From: Enterobacter asburiae
GTDB taxonomy: Bacteria > Pseudomonadota > Gammaproteobacteria > Enterobacterales > Enterobacteriaceae
Assembly (NCBI RefSeq): GCF_021440515.1
Contig: NZ_JAKCMV010000039.1
Coordinates: 18,077 to 82,076, forward strand
Reading direction: 5' to 3'
Length of the DNA: 64,000 nt
A program made the translations under genes and the position numbers. The notes beneath the pieces are model-generated. The model was not told the DNA's origin and made no database searches. It was given only the letters and a program-made list of their open reading frames with translations. Below, in pieces: positions 63,999 through 64,000 of this stretch (position 1 is the first letter of the stretch; each line of letters starts with the position of its first letter).

Positions 63999-64000
63999 TT

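Overview
The window is a chromosomal core segment from a member of the Enterobacteriaceae. It runs from the 3' end of thioredoxin (trxA) to the leader of an rRNA operon, in the gene order of the E. coli/Salmonella trxA-rho ... hemG-rrnA region. Near-identity of many proteins to E. coli, an estimated GC content in the mid-50s, REP/BIME repeats and a typical rrn P1/P2 promoter point to an Enterobacter-like genus (Enterobacter, Lelliottia, Leclercia or a close relative). The sequence alone does not settle the species. I see no prophage, insertion sequence, CRISPR array or defence island. Almost everything is conserved core, and the less ordinary signals are mostly between genes.

Layout: (1) trxA end, rhoL leader peptide and rho. 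(2) The enterobacterial common antigen (ECA) operon wecA-wzzE-wecB-wecC-wecD-wecE-wzxE-wecF-wzyE-wecG. The rffG and rffH genes that sit between wecC and wecD in E. coli are absent; wecC and wecD abut. (3) The amino-acid permease yifK (thrP), then the tRNA operon Arg-His-Leu-Pro. (4) The small RNA GlmZ with a sigma54-type promoter, and an MFS transporter at the place of E. coli aslA/aslB. (5) hemCDXY divergent from cyaA. (6) cyaY, lptM, dapF-yigA-xerC-yigB, and uvrD with a LexA box. (7) corA with a short leader peptide (corL). (8) rarD, yigI, pldA, recQ, rhtC/rhtB, pldB, yigL, yigM, metR/metE, a dienelactone hydrolase and udp. (9) rmuC, ubiE-ubiJ-ubiB, tatABC, tatD, rfaH, ubiD, fre. (10) fadBA, pepQ-yigZ-trkH-hemG and the start of a 16S operon leader (Fis site, P1, P2, boxA).

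Functional links: the wec genes build and export ECA on undecaprenyl phosphate. Because the dTDP-glucose steps (RffH/RffG) are missing here, WecE and WecD must get dTDP-4-keto-6-deoxyglucose from an rmlA/rmlB pair elsewhere. The hem genes make the early tetrapyrrole steps and HemG the protoporphyrinogen step. ubiE/J/B/D and fre serve ubiquinone and flavin metabolism. tatABC export folded proteins. fadBA, under a FadR operator, run beta-oxidation. metR/metE make methionine.

The best candidate for something little described is a roughly 335-bp non-coding element present twice (31440-31776 and 45578-45916). Its central hairpin changes by compensatory substitutions between the two copies, which argues for selection on a folded RNA or DNA structure.
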